A stretch of DNA of 31,957 nt from contig CAJMMD010000027.1 of assembly GCA_905214465.1 (NCBI GenBank), positions 1-31,957 of the forward strand, given 5' to 3'. This DNA is from an uncultured bacterium. Its GTDB lineage: Bacteria > Actinomycetota > Coriobacteriia > Coriobacteriales > Coriobacteriaceae. Both the position numbers and the translations under genes were made by a program. Positions 12,925-21,246 of the stretch are shown piece after piece. How positions within the stretch are numbered: the first letter of the stretch is position 1; every line of letters starts with the position of its first letter. A model generated the notes under the pieces. That model made no database searches. It saw only the letters and a list, made by a program, of their open reading frames with translations, and was not told the origin of the DNA.

Positions 12925-13628
12925 TGCAAAAACGTATAACCATCTTTGATACCGTCCGCGGGTTTACGATGATTTCTATGGCAGGTTTTCACGCTTGCTA
13001 TGATCTCGCCTACCTGTACGGCTGGGATATGCCTTGGTTTACCCAGACTGTCTTTCAAGACGTCTGGCGCGCCAGCATCAGCTGGGTATTTTTGTTTATC
13101 GCGGGTTGGATGTGCACTCTTTCGCGCAACAATATCAAACGTGCCGCCAAATACGCCTTAGCAGCACTCGTTGTCTGGTTGGCAACAACACTTGTCTCAT
13201 TCGACGATTCGGTTAATTTTGGCATCATCTACTGCATGGCCGCATGCACCGGCATCGTGGCGTTGACCGATCCCGTCCTTAAGAAGATAACGGCGAGATG
13301 GGGCATGCCCCTATGCCTTGTGTTGTTCGCCCTCACCTGGAGCATCCCCAAAACGATCTACCCTGTCCCCTACCTGGCGTGGCTGGGATTTCCGAGCCCT
13401 GGGTTTGTCTCAGGTGATTACTACCCCATCATCCCGTTTATCTTTATGTATCTTGCAGGATACTTCGCCGCACACATAGCGCAGGGAATCGATAAGACCG
13501 TCCCCAGCTGGGCCTACGCCAACCCCCTGCCGGTGCTCGCCGGCCTTGGACGTCACGCACTCCCCTTTTATCTGCTGCATCAGCCCATCATTCTGGGCAT
13601 TTTGGAGCTCGTCTACTCGGTGCGATAA
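12924..13628 (+). CDS. DUF1624 membrane protein, heparan-alpha-glucosaminide N-acetyltransferase-like
   Basis: A 234-residue integral membrane protein with about six or seven helices. It opens FDTVRGFTMISMAGFHACYD, the signature of the DUF1624/HGSNAT acyltransferase-like family, and has a late LGRHALPFYLLHQPIILG segment with the conserved histidines. Related bacterial proteins are thought to move acyl groups across the membrane; the acceptor here is unknown. Start and stop of lexA overlap (TAATG), so it is cotranscribed with lexA and probably SOS-responsive. Its 3' end overlaps the convergent hflX gene by 16 bases, which leaves no room for a terminator between them. The link between a membrane acyltransferase and the SOS response is unexplained. 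Confidence 0.8.
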   Translation: MQKRITIFDTVRGFTMISMAGFHACYDLAYLYGWDMPWFTQTVFQDVWRASISWVFLFIAGWMCTLSRNNIKRAAKYALAALVVWLATTLVSFDDSVNFGIIYCMAACTGIVALTDPVLKKITARWGMPLCLVLFALTWSIPKTIYPVPYLAWLGFPSPGFVSGDYYPIIPFIFMYLAGYFAAHIAQGIDKTVPSWAYANPLPVLAGLGRHALPFYLLHQPIILGILELVYSVR

Positions 13629-14902
13629 CGCTCGAGCCGCGGTGCAATACGAGCCGGCAACTTCGCCACAATGCGAACACCGTCCTCGAGATATTCCTCA
13701 TGCAGAAGGGTTCCCTGCTCATGCACCAGCGTGATGAGAGCGCCCTCGCGATACGGAATATCAGCGGAAAGCAACACATCGGTGGCAGCTGCCTCGCGAG
13801 CAATGCGATCAACGAGATCGTCGAGCCCCTCGCCCGTTTGGGCCGAGAACAGAACGGCTTCCGGATAGCGACGACGGAAACTCAATCGATCAACGCTATC
13901 GAGAAGATCGATTTTATTGAATACGGTCAGCGTTAAACGCTCTCCGGCGCCGATCTCATCAAGCACGCGGTCGACAGCCTCCAGCTGCCGCTCATAGTCC
14001 TCGTCAGACGCATCTACGACTTTGAGAATTAGATCGGCACCCAAAACCTCGGACAGCGTCGATTTAAAGGCATCGACCAGACCATGGGGCAGCTTTTGAA
14101 TAAAGCCGACGGTATCGGTAATCGTCATGCCGCGACCGCCGGGCAGGCGATACGAACGCGTCGTCGGGTCGAGCGTAGCAAACAGCTTGTCCTGCGAAAG
14201 TACCGTAGAGCCGGTCAGACGATTGAGCAACGTCGATTTACCGGCATTGGTATAACCGGCTAACGCGACGCGAAACGCCGGTGACTCAATGCGGTTCTTG
14301 GATTGAACATCGCGACGCTGTTCAACCTGCTTGAGCTCACGACGAAGCGCAGCGATCTTATTACGAATGAGGCGACGGTCGACCTCGAGCTGACTTTCGC
14401 CCTGACCAAAACGTGAGCCGATGCCGCCGCGCGTCTGCTCCTTGGCGAGATGGCTCCACATGCCACGCAGGCGAGGCAACAAATATTGAAGCTGTGCCAG
14501 CTGTACCTGCAGGCGTCCCTCACGCGTCTGAGCATGCAGGCCAAAGATATCTAGGATCAGTGCTGTACGATCGATAATCTTTACCGGCTCGCCCACGGCT
14601 TTCTCCAAATAGGATTGCTGCGAGGGGGTCAGGTCGTCGTCAAAAATAACGACATCGGCATCCATGCGATGCACCAGGCCGCACAGCTCTTCAACCTTAC
14701 CGGAACCGATAAACGATTTAGGATACGGCTTTACCAAACGCTGCGACAAGCGTGCCACGCACTGGGCACCAGCTGTGTGGGCAAGACACTCCAGCTCATC
14801 AAGCGAGCGATCGAGCGGCCATGCATTGTCGCACCACTCAACACCAACTAAAATGGCACGCTCGGGCTCGGGTGCCGTGGGAACAAGGGGGAAACGGGCC
14901 AT
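13613..14902 (-). CDS. hflX: GTPase HflX
   Basis: A 429-residue ribosome-associated GTPase that splits stalled or hibernating ribosomes. The N-terminal HflX domain includes FIGSGKVEEL and VIFDDDLTPSQQ near residues 64-96; the glycine-rich RGGIGSRFGQGESQLE is at about 158-173 and a basic coiled segment at about 175-200. The GTPase domain has G1 GYTNAGKST (216-224), G3 DTVGF (263-267) and G4 NKID. Length is normal. It overlaps the miaA stop by one base (TAATG), so it is the last gene of a miaB-miaA-hflX run, an order also seen in mycobacteria with extra genes. The C-terminal 16 bases of coding sequence overlap the convergent DUF1624 gene. Confidence 0.96.
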   Translation of the reverse strand: MARFPLVPTAPEPERAILVGVEWCDNAWPLDRSLDELECLAHTAGAQCVARLSQRLVKPYPKSFIGSGKVEELCGLVHRMDADVVIFDDDLTPSQQSYLEKAVGEPVKIIDRTALILDIFGLHAQTREGRLQVQLAQLQYLLPRLRGMWSHLAKEQTRGGIGSRFGQGESQLEVDRRLIRNKIAALRRELKQVEQRRDVQSKNRIESPAFRVALAGYTNAGKSTLLNRLTGSTVLSQDKLFATLDPTTRSYRLPGGRGMTITDTVGFIQKLPHGLVDAFKSTLSEVLGADLILKVVDASDEDYERQLEAVDRVLDEIGAGERLTLTVFNKIDLLDSVDRLSFRRRYPEAVLFSAQTGEGLDDLVDRIAREAAATDVLLSADIPYREGALITLVHEQGTLLHEEYLEDGVRIVAKLPARIAPRLERYRTE

Positions 14903-15840
14903 TAGGCAGCCTCAATACGATGCAGGATATCCTCAACGACCTCATCGATCGTACATTCATCCATATCAAACCACGCGATACGGTCATCACGCTTAAACCA
15001 CGAAAGCTGACGCTTGGCATAACGACGCGAACGCATCTTAATGAGTTCGCGAGCCTCATCCATGCTCATCACGCCATTGAAAGCATCGATGATCTCTTTA
15101 TAGCCAATTGCCTGCATCGACGTCAGGGCATCACCCAGCCCCTGGCCCATAAGACCGCGGACCTCATCGACAAGACCCTGCTCAAACATCAGATCGACGC
15201 GCAGGTTAATGCGCTCGTAGAGCACCTCGCGATTACGCGTCAGACCAAACCATAGGGCATGATAATGCTCGTGCGGAACACTAAACTGCGACTTTTGCTG
15301 CGCATAGGAGACGCCATCATCATGCATCTCAAGCGCGCGAATCACACGCCGCACGTTATGGGGATGAATAACAGCAGCCGATTCTGGATCGCGCTCGGCA
15401 AGCAGGGCATGCAGCTCTTCCTCGCCAATACGCTCGGCAAGCTCCTGATAGCCCGCACGGCGATCGTCCTCAAGTTCACCCGAGGGAAAGTCCATCTCAT
15501 CGAGGGCTGCCTTGAGATATAGCCCCGTACCTCCGCAAAAAACCGGCAGGCAACCCGAACCAAGGAGACGTTCAACATGCGCGCGAGCGTCAGCCTGATA
15601 AAGCGCAGCAGAATATGCCACACCCGGCTCTACAATGTCGACGAGACGCAGCGGCGCCGTGCACTCATCGGGCGCCATCTTTGCGGTACCGATGTCCATG
15701 CCGCGATAGATTTGCATCGCATCGCACGACAGCACTTCGGACGAAAGACGAGCTGCCAAACGGTCGGCAACATCACTCTTACCAACCGCCGTCGGACCGA
15801 CGATCGCAACGGCGGAAAGACCTGCCCCGGAAGAAACCAT
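14902..15840 (-). CDS. miaA: tRNA dimethylallyltransferase
   Basis: A 312-residue enzyme that adds a dimethylallyl group to N6 of A37 in tRNAs reading UNN codons. The P-loop GPTAVGKS is at residues 15-22, and SCDAMQIYRGMDIGTAK (about 38-54) carries the catalytic Asp. PVFCGGTGLYLKA follows near 99-111. MiaB, encoded just upstream, then methylthiolates the product to ms2i6A37, so the pair forms one modification pathway. Both ends overlap the neighbouring genes by single bases. The start ATG at 15840 has only weak Shine-Dalgarno sequence, consistent with coupling to miaB. Confidence 0.96.
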   Translation of the reverse strand: MVSSGAGLSAVAIVGPTAVGKSDVADRLAARLSSEVLSCDAMQIYRGMDIGTAKMAPDECTAPLRLVDIVEPGVAYSAALYQADARAHVERLLGSGCLPVFCGGTGLYLKAALDEMDFPSGELEDDRRAGYQELAERIGEEELHALLAERDPESAAVIHPHNVRRVIRALEMHDDGVSYAQQKSQFSVPHEHYHALWFGLTRNREVLYERINLRVDLMFEQGLVDEVRGLMGQGLGDALTSMQAIGYKEIIDAFNGVMSMDEARELIKMRSRRYAKRQLSWFKRDDRIAWFDMDECTIDEVVEDILHRIEAA

Positions 15841-17210
15841 TAGCGCGGCTCGCCCACAACGGAACCGGATAAATACCAGGTCTTGGCAACGTCAACGTCA
15901 ACATCAACGATCTTACCAACAAGCTGATCGATGCTGTAACCCTCGGGGATAGGCGCATGCACGGTCTGATTCTTGGGACTCTTGCCCAGCAGGACCGCAT
16001 CGTTCTTTTTACTCGTTCCCTCAATGAGCGCGGGAACCACAGTATGAAGCTCGCCCTGGTTATACTCGTGTGCCGTGGTCTCGATAACCTTAACCAGGCG
16101 GTTGAAACGCTCGAGAATAACCTCATGCGGCGTAGGATCGTCAATCTCGGCGGCCGGGGTACCGGCACGCTTGGAATAGATGAAGGTATAGGCCTGAGCA
16201 TAGCGGACCGTCTCAGCAAGCGAGAGCGTCTGCTCAAAGTCTTCTTCAGTCTCGCCCGGGAAGCCAACGATAATGTCGGTCGAGAGCGCGATATCGGGCA
16301 TGCGGTTGCGAATGCGATCGACCAGGCCCAGATAGTCCTCGCGTGTATAACGGCGATTCATCTCTTTGAGGATCCGCGTCGAACCTGACTGGACGGCCAG
16401 GTGCAGTTGCGGCATTACGGCAGGTGTCTCGGCCATGGCGTCGATGGTCTCGGGCAGCAGGTCCTTAGGATGCGAAGACGTAAAGAAGATACGCTCCACA
16501 CCCGTATCGCCCACGGCACGCAGCAAATCGGCAAAACGCGGCTTGCCAAACAGATCGCGACCATATGAGTTAACGTTTTGGCCCAGCAGCGTAATCTCAC
16601 GCACGCCCTGGCGCACCAGACCGGTCACCTCGTCGACAATCTCCTCGAAGGGGCGGCTCTTTTCGCGACCGCGTACGTACGGCACGATGCAATAGGTGCA
16701 GAAATTATTGCAGCCCGTCATGATGGGCACCCAGGCGTGATACTGGGTCTCGCGATGCCACGGCATGCTCATGGCGTCCGTATCCTCATGCTCATTGGTG
16801 CGGATATGACGCTTACCATCAAGGAACGCCTCGGCAATGAGCTCGGCCACATGTGCAATGGAATGCGTGCCAAAGATGACATTGACGTTATCGACGTTGG
16901 TGAGCAGGCCCTCGCCATCGCGCTGCGCGATGCAACCGCCAACGGCAACCACGCGCTTGCCCGAAGGCGAAGGCGGCAGGCTTTTGCAGGAATTGCACTG
17001 ACCGTACAGGCGAGTATCGGCGGCCTCGCGCACGCAGCACGTCATGAAGACAACGATATCGGCATGCGCGGGATCGAGCGCCATGAGGCAGCCATACGAA
17101 TCAAGCAGACCGCTCACACGCTCGGAGTCGTGCTGATTCATCTGGCAGCCAAAGGTGCGGATATAGTAGGTTTTACCGGCAAGAATATCGCGTACGGAAC
17201 GCTGGTCCAT
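15840..17210 (-). CDS. miaB: tRNA-2-methylthio-N6-dimethylallyladenosine synthase
   Basis: A 456-residue radical-SAM methylthiotransferase that converts i6A37 to ms2i6A37 in tRNA. The N-terminal MTTase domain has cluster cysteines near C22 (FGCQMN), C58 and C93 (GGCIAQ). The radical-SAM cluster is C167-x3-C171-x2-C174 in GCNNFCTYC, and a TRAM domain ends the protein. Start choice is between ATGs at 17216 and 17210; GGA lies only three bases before the first but nine before the second, so 17210 is preferred. It starts 45 bases after spoVS with no terminator between, and ends overlapping miaA. Unlike in Bacillus, mutS, mutL and hfq are not found between miaB and miaA. Confidence 0.95.
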   Translation of the reverse strand: MDQRSVRDILAGKTYYIRTFGCQMNQHDSERVSGLLDSYGCLMALDPAHADIVVFMTCCVREAADTRLYGQCNSCKSLPPSPSGKRVVAVGGCIAQRDGEGLLTNVDNVNVIFGTHSIAHVAELIAEAFLDGKRHIRTNEHEDTDAMSMPWHRETQYHAWVPIMTGCNNFCTYCIVPYVRGREKSRPFEEIVDEVTGLVRQGVREITLLGQNVNSYGRDLFGKPRFADLLRAVGDTGVERIFFTSSHPKDLLPETIDAMAETPAVMPQLHLAVQSGSTRILKEMNRRYTREDYLGLVDRIRNRMPDIALSTDIIVGFPGETEEDFEQTLSLAETVRYAQAYTFIYSKRAGTPAAEIDDPTPHEVILERFNRLVKVIETTAHEYNQGELHTVVPALIEGTSKKNDAVLLGKSPKNQTVHAPIPEGYSIDQLVGKIVDVDVDVAKTWYLSGSVVGEPR

Positions 17211-17255
17211 GTGCATAAGTCCTAACGATGGGGAGCGAAACAAGGCAAGCAGAAG

Positions 17256-17573
17256 CTATGCCACAGGCTTAACATCATCCATGACGACGTTATCCATAGC
17301 AGCTCGATTGATCTGGTGAACGTAGATAGAAAGGCGGATGGCCGTGCGCGACTCCCCGTTAATGAGGATGTCGGAGAACACGGGCGCGCAGGAAATATCA
17401 AAACCGGTTGGAATCAAAAAACCGCGCGCGATAGCAACGGCCTTAATAGCCTGGTTGACGGCACCGGCGCCGACACACTGGATGTTGACGGGTACACCAT
17501 CCTTGACCATGCCGGCGATGGCGCCGGCAACGGACGCGGGCGATGATTTGCTTGATACCTTCAGGCAATCCAT
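17256..17573 (-). CDS. spoVS: Stage V sporulation protein S family protein
   Basis: A 105-residue member of the SpoVS family, small proteins with an Alba-like fold thought to bind nucleic acid. It aligns over its first 85 residues with classic SpoVS: LKVSSKSSPASVAGAIAG, then VGAGAVNQAIKAVAIARGFLIPTG and INGESRTAIRLSI. A C-terminal extension of about 20 residues (VHQINRAAMDNVVMDD and on) is beyond the usual length of about 86. The frame is open further upstream, but the ATG at 17573 follows GCAGGAG by eight bases and gives the family start. No sporulation gene is visible and the inferred host group is not known to sporulate, so the role is probably more general. Confidence 0.93.
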   Translation of the reverse strand: MDCLKVSSKSSPASVAGAIAGMVKDGVPVNIQCVGAGAVNQAIKAVAIARGFLIPTGFDISCAPVFSDILINGESRTAIRLSIYVHQINRAAMDNVVMDDVKPVA

Positions 17574-17624
17574 GAAGAAACTCCTGCATTTAAAAGTACG
17601 TTTTAACTGCAATAACTGTATCGT

Positions 17625-17640
17625 ACCGAGTGGACTCGGT
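17625..17640. repeat. Short palindrome between GHKL ATPase gene and spoVS
   Basis: ACCGAGT-GG-ACTCGGT has perfect 7-bp arms with a 2-base centre. It lies eight bases after the ATPase stop and 52 bases before the spoVS start. It lacks a T-run and the loop is too tight for a terminator, so a protein-binding site for spoVS-miaB control is possible. Confidence 0.35.
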
Positions 17641-17647
17641 AAAGGCA

Positions 17648-18733
17648 CTATTCCTCTTTGGCAAGATCAAAGGTCACGGTGATTCGATCACGCGAAACAC
17701 GGATCTTTGGGTCGCCGCAAAGGTTGAGATAGTACCGGGCGGCAAGGTCATTAAAGTCGCGTTCCACAGCGCGCGAAAACTGTGCCATGTCATCCTTGGC
17801 AATACGTAGCCCGCGACGATCCTTCGCGAGATCGACAGGAGCCGGCGCATGCGAGGACGAATCACGCTCGCGCAGCAGACGCGCGGTCACACCGCGAACG
17901 GGCTTAATCTGCCCTGCCAAAATGCGATGGGCCGTGCGCTCGGACATCTCAAGACCCAAACCCGAACAAATACGGATAAAGTCCTCGGCATCAGAAGCAA
18001 GGCCTAAACGATCGACAACCGGAAGCTCGCTCTCGTCATCAATGAACAGGAGACGAGACGTATCGAGCCGGCTTGACGCCTGAGCATAAAGGGTCGCGGC
18101 AATCTCAGACGGAGAACCAAGATAGACATCGCAACCACGCAACTCCTCGAGCGCAAACTCACAAGCAGCGCGAATAATATTATGCGGACCGCGAGCACAG
18201 ACATAACGTCCGTCCTCATCCTTGACGGCCTGGGGCCAGCTGGACTGATCGGCACGCTCACTGAGGCGGTCGGCCGCGACGCTCACCTTAAAGGCTGAAC
18301 CAAGATCGACACCGGACGTGACCACACGGGCCTCATCGGTGTTCTGCTTGATCGAAAACAATGCCATGCCACGACCGTGAACGCCCCAACGGTCCATCTT
18401 CATGCTCTCAAGCTTGGAGGTAACGCGGGCATCGAAGATTCGCTCTTGCATATCCTGCGGAACGCCCGAACCGTTATCCAGAAAGACAAGCGTGCGGACG
18501 CCGTCTTCCTTGGTCGTGGCGAGATAGACCTTGTCGGCGCCGGCATCGCGAGCATTACGGAGCATTTCGATGACGATATCCTCGACATGCTGAATGTCGT
18601 GCTTTGCCTGGCGCCGCTCGGCCTCCGAAACGCGGAGGCGGACATATCCCTCGCCAAGGTTCTCCTCGACGCGAAGGTTGCCCTCCCCCGACATCGACGC
18701 GATAAATGAGATGAGCTCGTTCGCGTCGCTCAT
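17648..18733 (-). CDS. GHKL-type ATPase with MutL-like N-terminus, function unknown
   Basis: A 361-residue protein with a GHKL (Bergerat-fold) ATP-binding domain in residues about 25-180. The N-box is E56-MLRN60-ARDAGA, the next motif is D86-N-G-S-G90-V, then T105-S-K followed by WGVHGRGMALFSI (116-128). This arrangement follows MutL (NSLDAGA, DNGCGI, TSK, LGFRGEALASI), with HGRG in place of FRGE. The C-terminal half has no domain I recognise: no MutL transducer, no histidine kinase and no DHp helix. It starts one base after the rny stop with no ribosome site of its own, so it is translationally coupled to RNase Y. Histidine-kinase-like, Hsp90-like or MutL-like roles are all open. Confidence 0.75.
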   Translation of the reverse strand: MSDANELISFIASMSGEGNLRVEENLGEGYVRLRVSEAERRQAKHDIQHVEDIVIEMLRNARDAGADKVYLATTKEDGVRTLVFLDNGSGVPQDMQERIFDARVTSKLESMKMDRWGVHGRGMALFSIKQNTDEARVVTSGVDLGSAFKVSVAADRLSERADQSSWPQAVKDEDGRYVCARGPHNIIRAACEFALEELRGCDVYLGSPSEIAATLYAQASSRLDTSRLLFIDDESELPVVDRLGLASDAEDFIRICSGLGLEMSERTAHRILAGQIKPVRGVTARLLRERDSSSHAPAPVDLAKDRRGLRIAKDDMAQFSRAVERDFNDLAARYYLNLCGDPKIRVSRDRITVTFDLAKEE

Positions 18734-18734
18734 G

Positions 18735-20291
18735 TTATTTAGCGATATCGACAGCGCGGCTCTCGCGAATCACGACGACGCGCACCTGACCGGGATACTC
18801 CATCTCTTCCTCGATCTGATGGGCGATATCGTGAGCCAGGACCGTGGACTGGGCATCGGAGATCTTGTCCGGCTGGACCATGACGTGGACCTCGCGACCA
18901 GCCTGCATGGCATAGGTACGTTCGACGCCGTCATGGGAGTTGGCGATCTCCTCAAGCTTCTCAAGACGCTTGATGTAGTTCTCGGCAGACTCGCGACGGG
19001 CACCGGGGCGAGAGGCAGAGACAGCATCGGCGGCCTGCACCAGGACATCGAGCACCGTGTTGGGGTCGACATCGGCATGGTGAGCCTCAATAGCGTGGAC
19101 GATAACGGGCTTCTCGCCATAACGGCGGGCAAGCTCGGCGCCGATGACGGCATGCGGGCCCTCGACGTCGTGGTCGATTGCCTTGCCCAGGTCATGAAGC
19201 AGGCCGGCGCGCTTGGCGGTCACAACGTCCAGGCCAAGCTCGGAAGCCATCACGCCACACAGATCAGAGACCTCGAGGGAATGCTGAAGCACGTTCTGAC
19301 CAAACGAGGTACGGTAGCGCAGGGCACCAAGGGTCTTGACGATCTCGGGGTGCAGATCGTGGATGCCGGTATCGAAGGCAGCCTGCTCGCCAGCCTCGCG
19401 CACGCGCTGCTGAACCAGGTCGGCGGCCTTATGATACATCTCCTCGATACGGGCAGGGTGAATGCGGCCGTCGGCGATGAGGTTCTCGAGGGCGACACGG
19501 GCGGTCTCACGACGGACCGGGTCGAAGCTCGAAAGAACGACGGTCTCGGGCGTGTCGTCGATCACGAGGTTGACGCCGGAAACCTGCTCGAAGGTCCGGA
19601 TGTTGCGACCCTCGCGACCGATGATACGGCCCTTGAGGTCATCAGAAGGAATGTGCACGGAGGTAACGGTGACCTCGGCAGTGTGATCGGCAGCGCAGCG
19701 CTGAATCGCCAGAGACAGAATCTCCTGGGCGGTCTTGTGGCACTCGGCGCGAACCTGCTGCTCGGACTCGCGAATGATCGTGGCGGCCTCGTGGGTGACC
19801 TCGCCGCGAACCTTATCGAGGAGCTCCTTGTGGGCGTCCTCGCGGGTAAGGTCGGCGATACGCTCGAGCTCGGAGGTCTGCTTTGCGCAGAGCTCCTCGA
19901 GCTCACGGGAGCGCTTCTCGACCTGACCGGCCTGGCTGGACAGCTGATGCTCGCGCTTGTCGAGAGCGTCGTTGCGGCGATCGAGAGATTCCTCGCGCTG
20001 CATCACGCGGTTCTCGAGCGTACGAATCTCGTTCTTACGCTGCTTGTCCTCGGCCTCGGCGGCCTGCTTGTTCTTGATGATCTCCTCTTTAGCCTCGAGC
20101 AGAGCCTCTTTTTTGAGGGTCTCGGCCTGACGCTTGGCATCACCGATCAGGGACTCAGCCTGTGCGTGTGCCGACTGGATTTTTTCGTCGGCCTCGTGAA
20201 GACTACCCTGCTTGGCGGTGCGCATGTAGGCAATGGCGGCGATGGCACCCAAAACGATGCCAACGAGCGCTGCGATGATAGGCATGCTCAC
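18735..20291 (-). CDS. rny: Ribonuclease Y
   Basis: A 518-residue membrane-anchored endoribonuclease that begins mRNA decay. One N-terminal helix (residues 3-22, PIIAALVGIVLGAIAAIAY) anchors it. A long coiled coil spans about 28-195, the KH RNA-binding domain has GRIIGREGRNIR at 221-232, and the HD domain has H366-D367 in LLHDLGKAIDHDVEGPH. This is the full domain set and usual length. AAAAAGGAGTG gives a strong ribosome site. RNase Y is typical of Firmicutes and found in Coriobacteriia, whereas most other actinobacteria rely on RNase E; RNase J is also encoded in this window. The gene has its own 250-base leader region. Confidence 0.97.
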   Translation of the reverse strand: MSMPIIAALVGIVLGAIAAIAYMRTAKQGSLHEADEKIQSAHAQAESLIGDAKRQAETLKKEALLEAKEEIIKNKQAAEAEDKQRKNEIRTLENRVMQREESLDRRNDALDKREHQLSSQAGQVEKRSRELEELCAKQTSELERIADLTREDAHKELLDKVRGEVTHEAATIIRESEQQVRAECHKTAQEILSLAIQRCAADHTAEVTVTSVHIPSDDLKGRIIGREGRNIRTFEQVSGVNLVIDDTPETVVLSSFDPVRRETARVALENLIADGRIHPARIEEMYHKAADLVQQRVREAGEQAAFDTGIHDLHPEIVKTLGALRYRTSFGQNVLQHSLEVSDLCGVMASELGLDVVTAKRAGLLHDLGKAIDHDVEGPHAVIGAELARRYGEKPVIVHAIEAHHADVDPNTVLDVLVQAADAVSASRPGARRESAENYIKRLEKLEEIANSHDGVERTYAMQAGREVHVMVQPDKISDAQSTVLAHDIAHQIEEEMEYPGQVRVVVIRESRAVDIAK

Positions 20292-20542
20292 TCCTTTTTA
20301 TGGATTCGTTACACAACAAAGCGAACCGTCCTTACGAACGGCTCGCGACATTTGAGTAATATGGGCGCAGCTTATGCGGGTCGGATACAGATAAACATAT
20401 AAACAAACTCATCACAGATGAGCACATATCACAAAGCAAATGACGCTGTTTATCGTACGTTGAACCACAACAACTGTCAAATAAATGCCCCCAACACGGC
20501 GGCTAAAACACGGTGAGCGGCAGGGCCACAAAACGCATACGC
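20292..20542 (-). other. rny leader and recX-rny intergenic region with two hairpins
   Basis: No gene is seen. On the minus strand a 9-bp stem with one G-U pair (20346-20338 with 20329-20321) lies about 30 bases before the rny start. A CTCATC-TGT-GATGAG hairpin (20422-20408) followed by TTTGTTTAT lies further upstream. The latter could be a weak recX terminator. The first lies in the rny 5' leader and might matter for RNA stability. No convincing promoter consensus was found. Confidence 0.4.
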
Positions 20543-21235
20543 CTAAACCGCACATTCCTCACGTTCGGCATCGAGACGTGCCTTAACGGCATCGGCGGCG
20601 ATGTGATACGAGAAGCCCTTGCCCATCAAAAACCGAACCAGTTTTTCGAATCCGCGCGTCTCTGGAACACGCCGCTTGGCGAGCAGGGCTGACGCACGCG
20701 CCAAATCGTCTTCGACGGCAAAATAATCCTCGGGATAACCGGGAATGTCATCGAGCACGACATGACGGCGCTTGAGCTCGGTCTCGATTTTGCGCTGTCC
20801 CCAACCGCGCCGCTTGCGCTCCTCGATAAAGTACGAGCAAAAGCGGTTCTCGTCTAAAAAACGATACTCGGTGGCGCGCTCGACGGCGAAATCGATCGCG
20901 GGCTGGCGAAAGCCGTAGCGTGCCAACTTGTCACGGACCTCACCCGTCGCATGGTCGCGTCGCGATAGCATCTCGGTCACCATGGTAAGTGCACATTTAC
21001 GCTCGATGAGCTGCACCGCTTCACGAAAGTTATCCCAATCACAGGGAAGATCGGGGCGATTTTTGACATACAGGCGCGCGACCCGCACGGGAATCCAAAT
21101 GGACCGCTCAAAACCGCCCTCAAGCTCACAATCGATATGTGCGCAAGGCTTTTTGGACGCATACCCGCTCGAGAACGAGGAGGCCGCCTTCTTATCGGGA
21201 AAGACGACCGTGGCCTCGGTCACCGCATACGACAT
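20543..21235 (-). CDS. recX: Regulatory protein RecX
   Basis: A 230-residue modulator that binds RecA filaments and limits their activity. It is all-helical with the RecX three-helix repeats: LTMVTEMLSRRDHATGEVRDKLARYGF near residues 83-109, YRFLDENRFCSYFIEERKRRGWGQRKIETELKRR near 123-156, and a C-terminal repeat ending FLMGKGFSYHIAADAV. The N-terminal 80 residues are less conserved. It begins 11 bases after recA, with a weak ribosome site, so it is made from the recA transcript in smaller amounts, the usual arrangement in actinobacteria. The RGWG motif typical of the family is present. Confidence 0.93.
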   Translation of the reverse strand: MSYAVTEATVVFPDKKAASSFSSGYASKKPCAHIDCELEGGFERSIWIPVRVARLYVKNRPDLPCDWDNFREAVQLIERKCALTMVTEMLSRRDHATGEVRDKLARYGFRQPAIDFAVERATEYRFLDENRFCSYFIEERKRRGWGQRKIETELKRRHVVLDDIPGYPEDYFAVEDDLARASALLAKRRVPETRGFEKLVRFLMGKGFSYHIAADAVKARLDAEREECAV

Positions 21236-21246
21236 GAGCGTAACCG

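Noticed and set aside
18594..20402. A 600-codon open frame on the plus strand opposite rny
   Set aside because: It lies antisense to a fully recognised RNase Y gene. Long antisense frames are a by-product of strong codon bias; it has low-complexity Leu/Gly/Val composition and no ribosome site.
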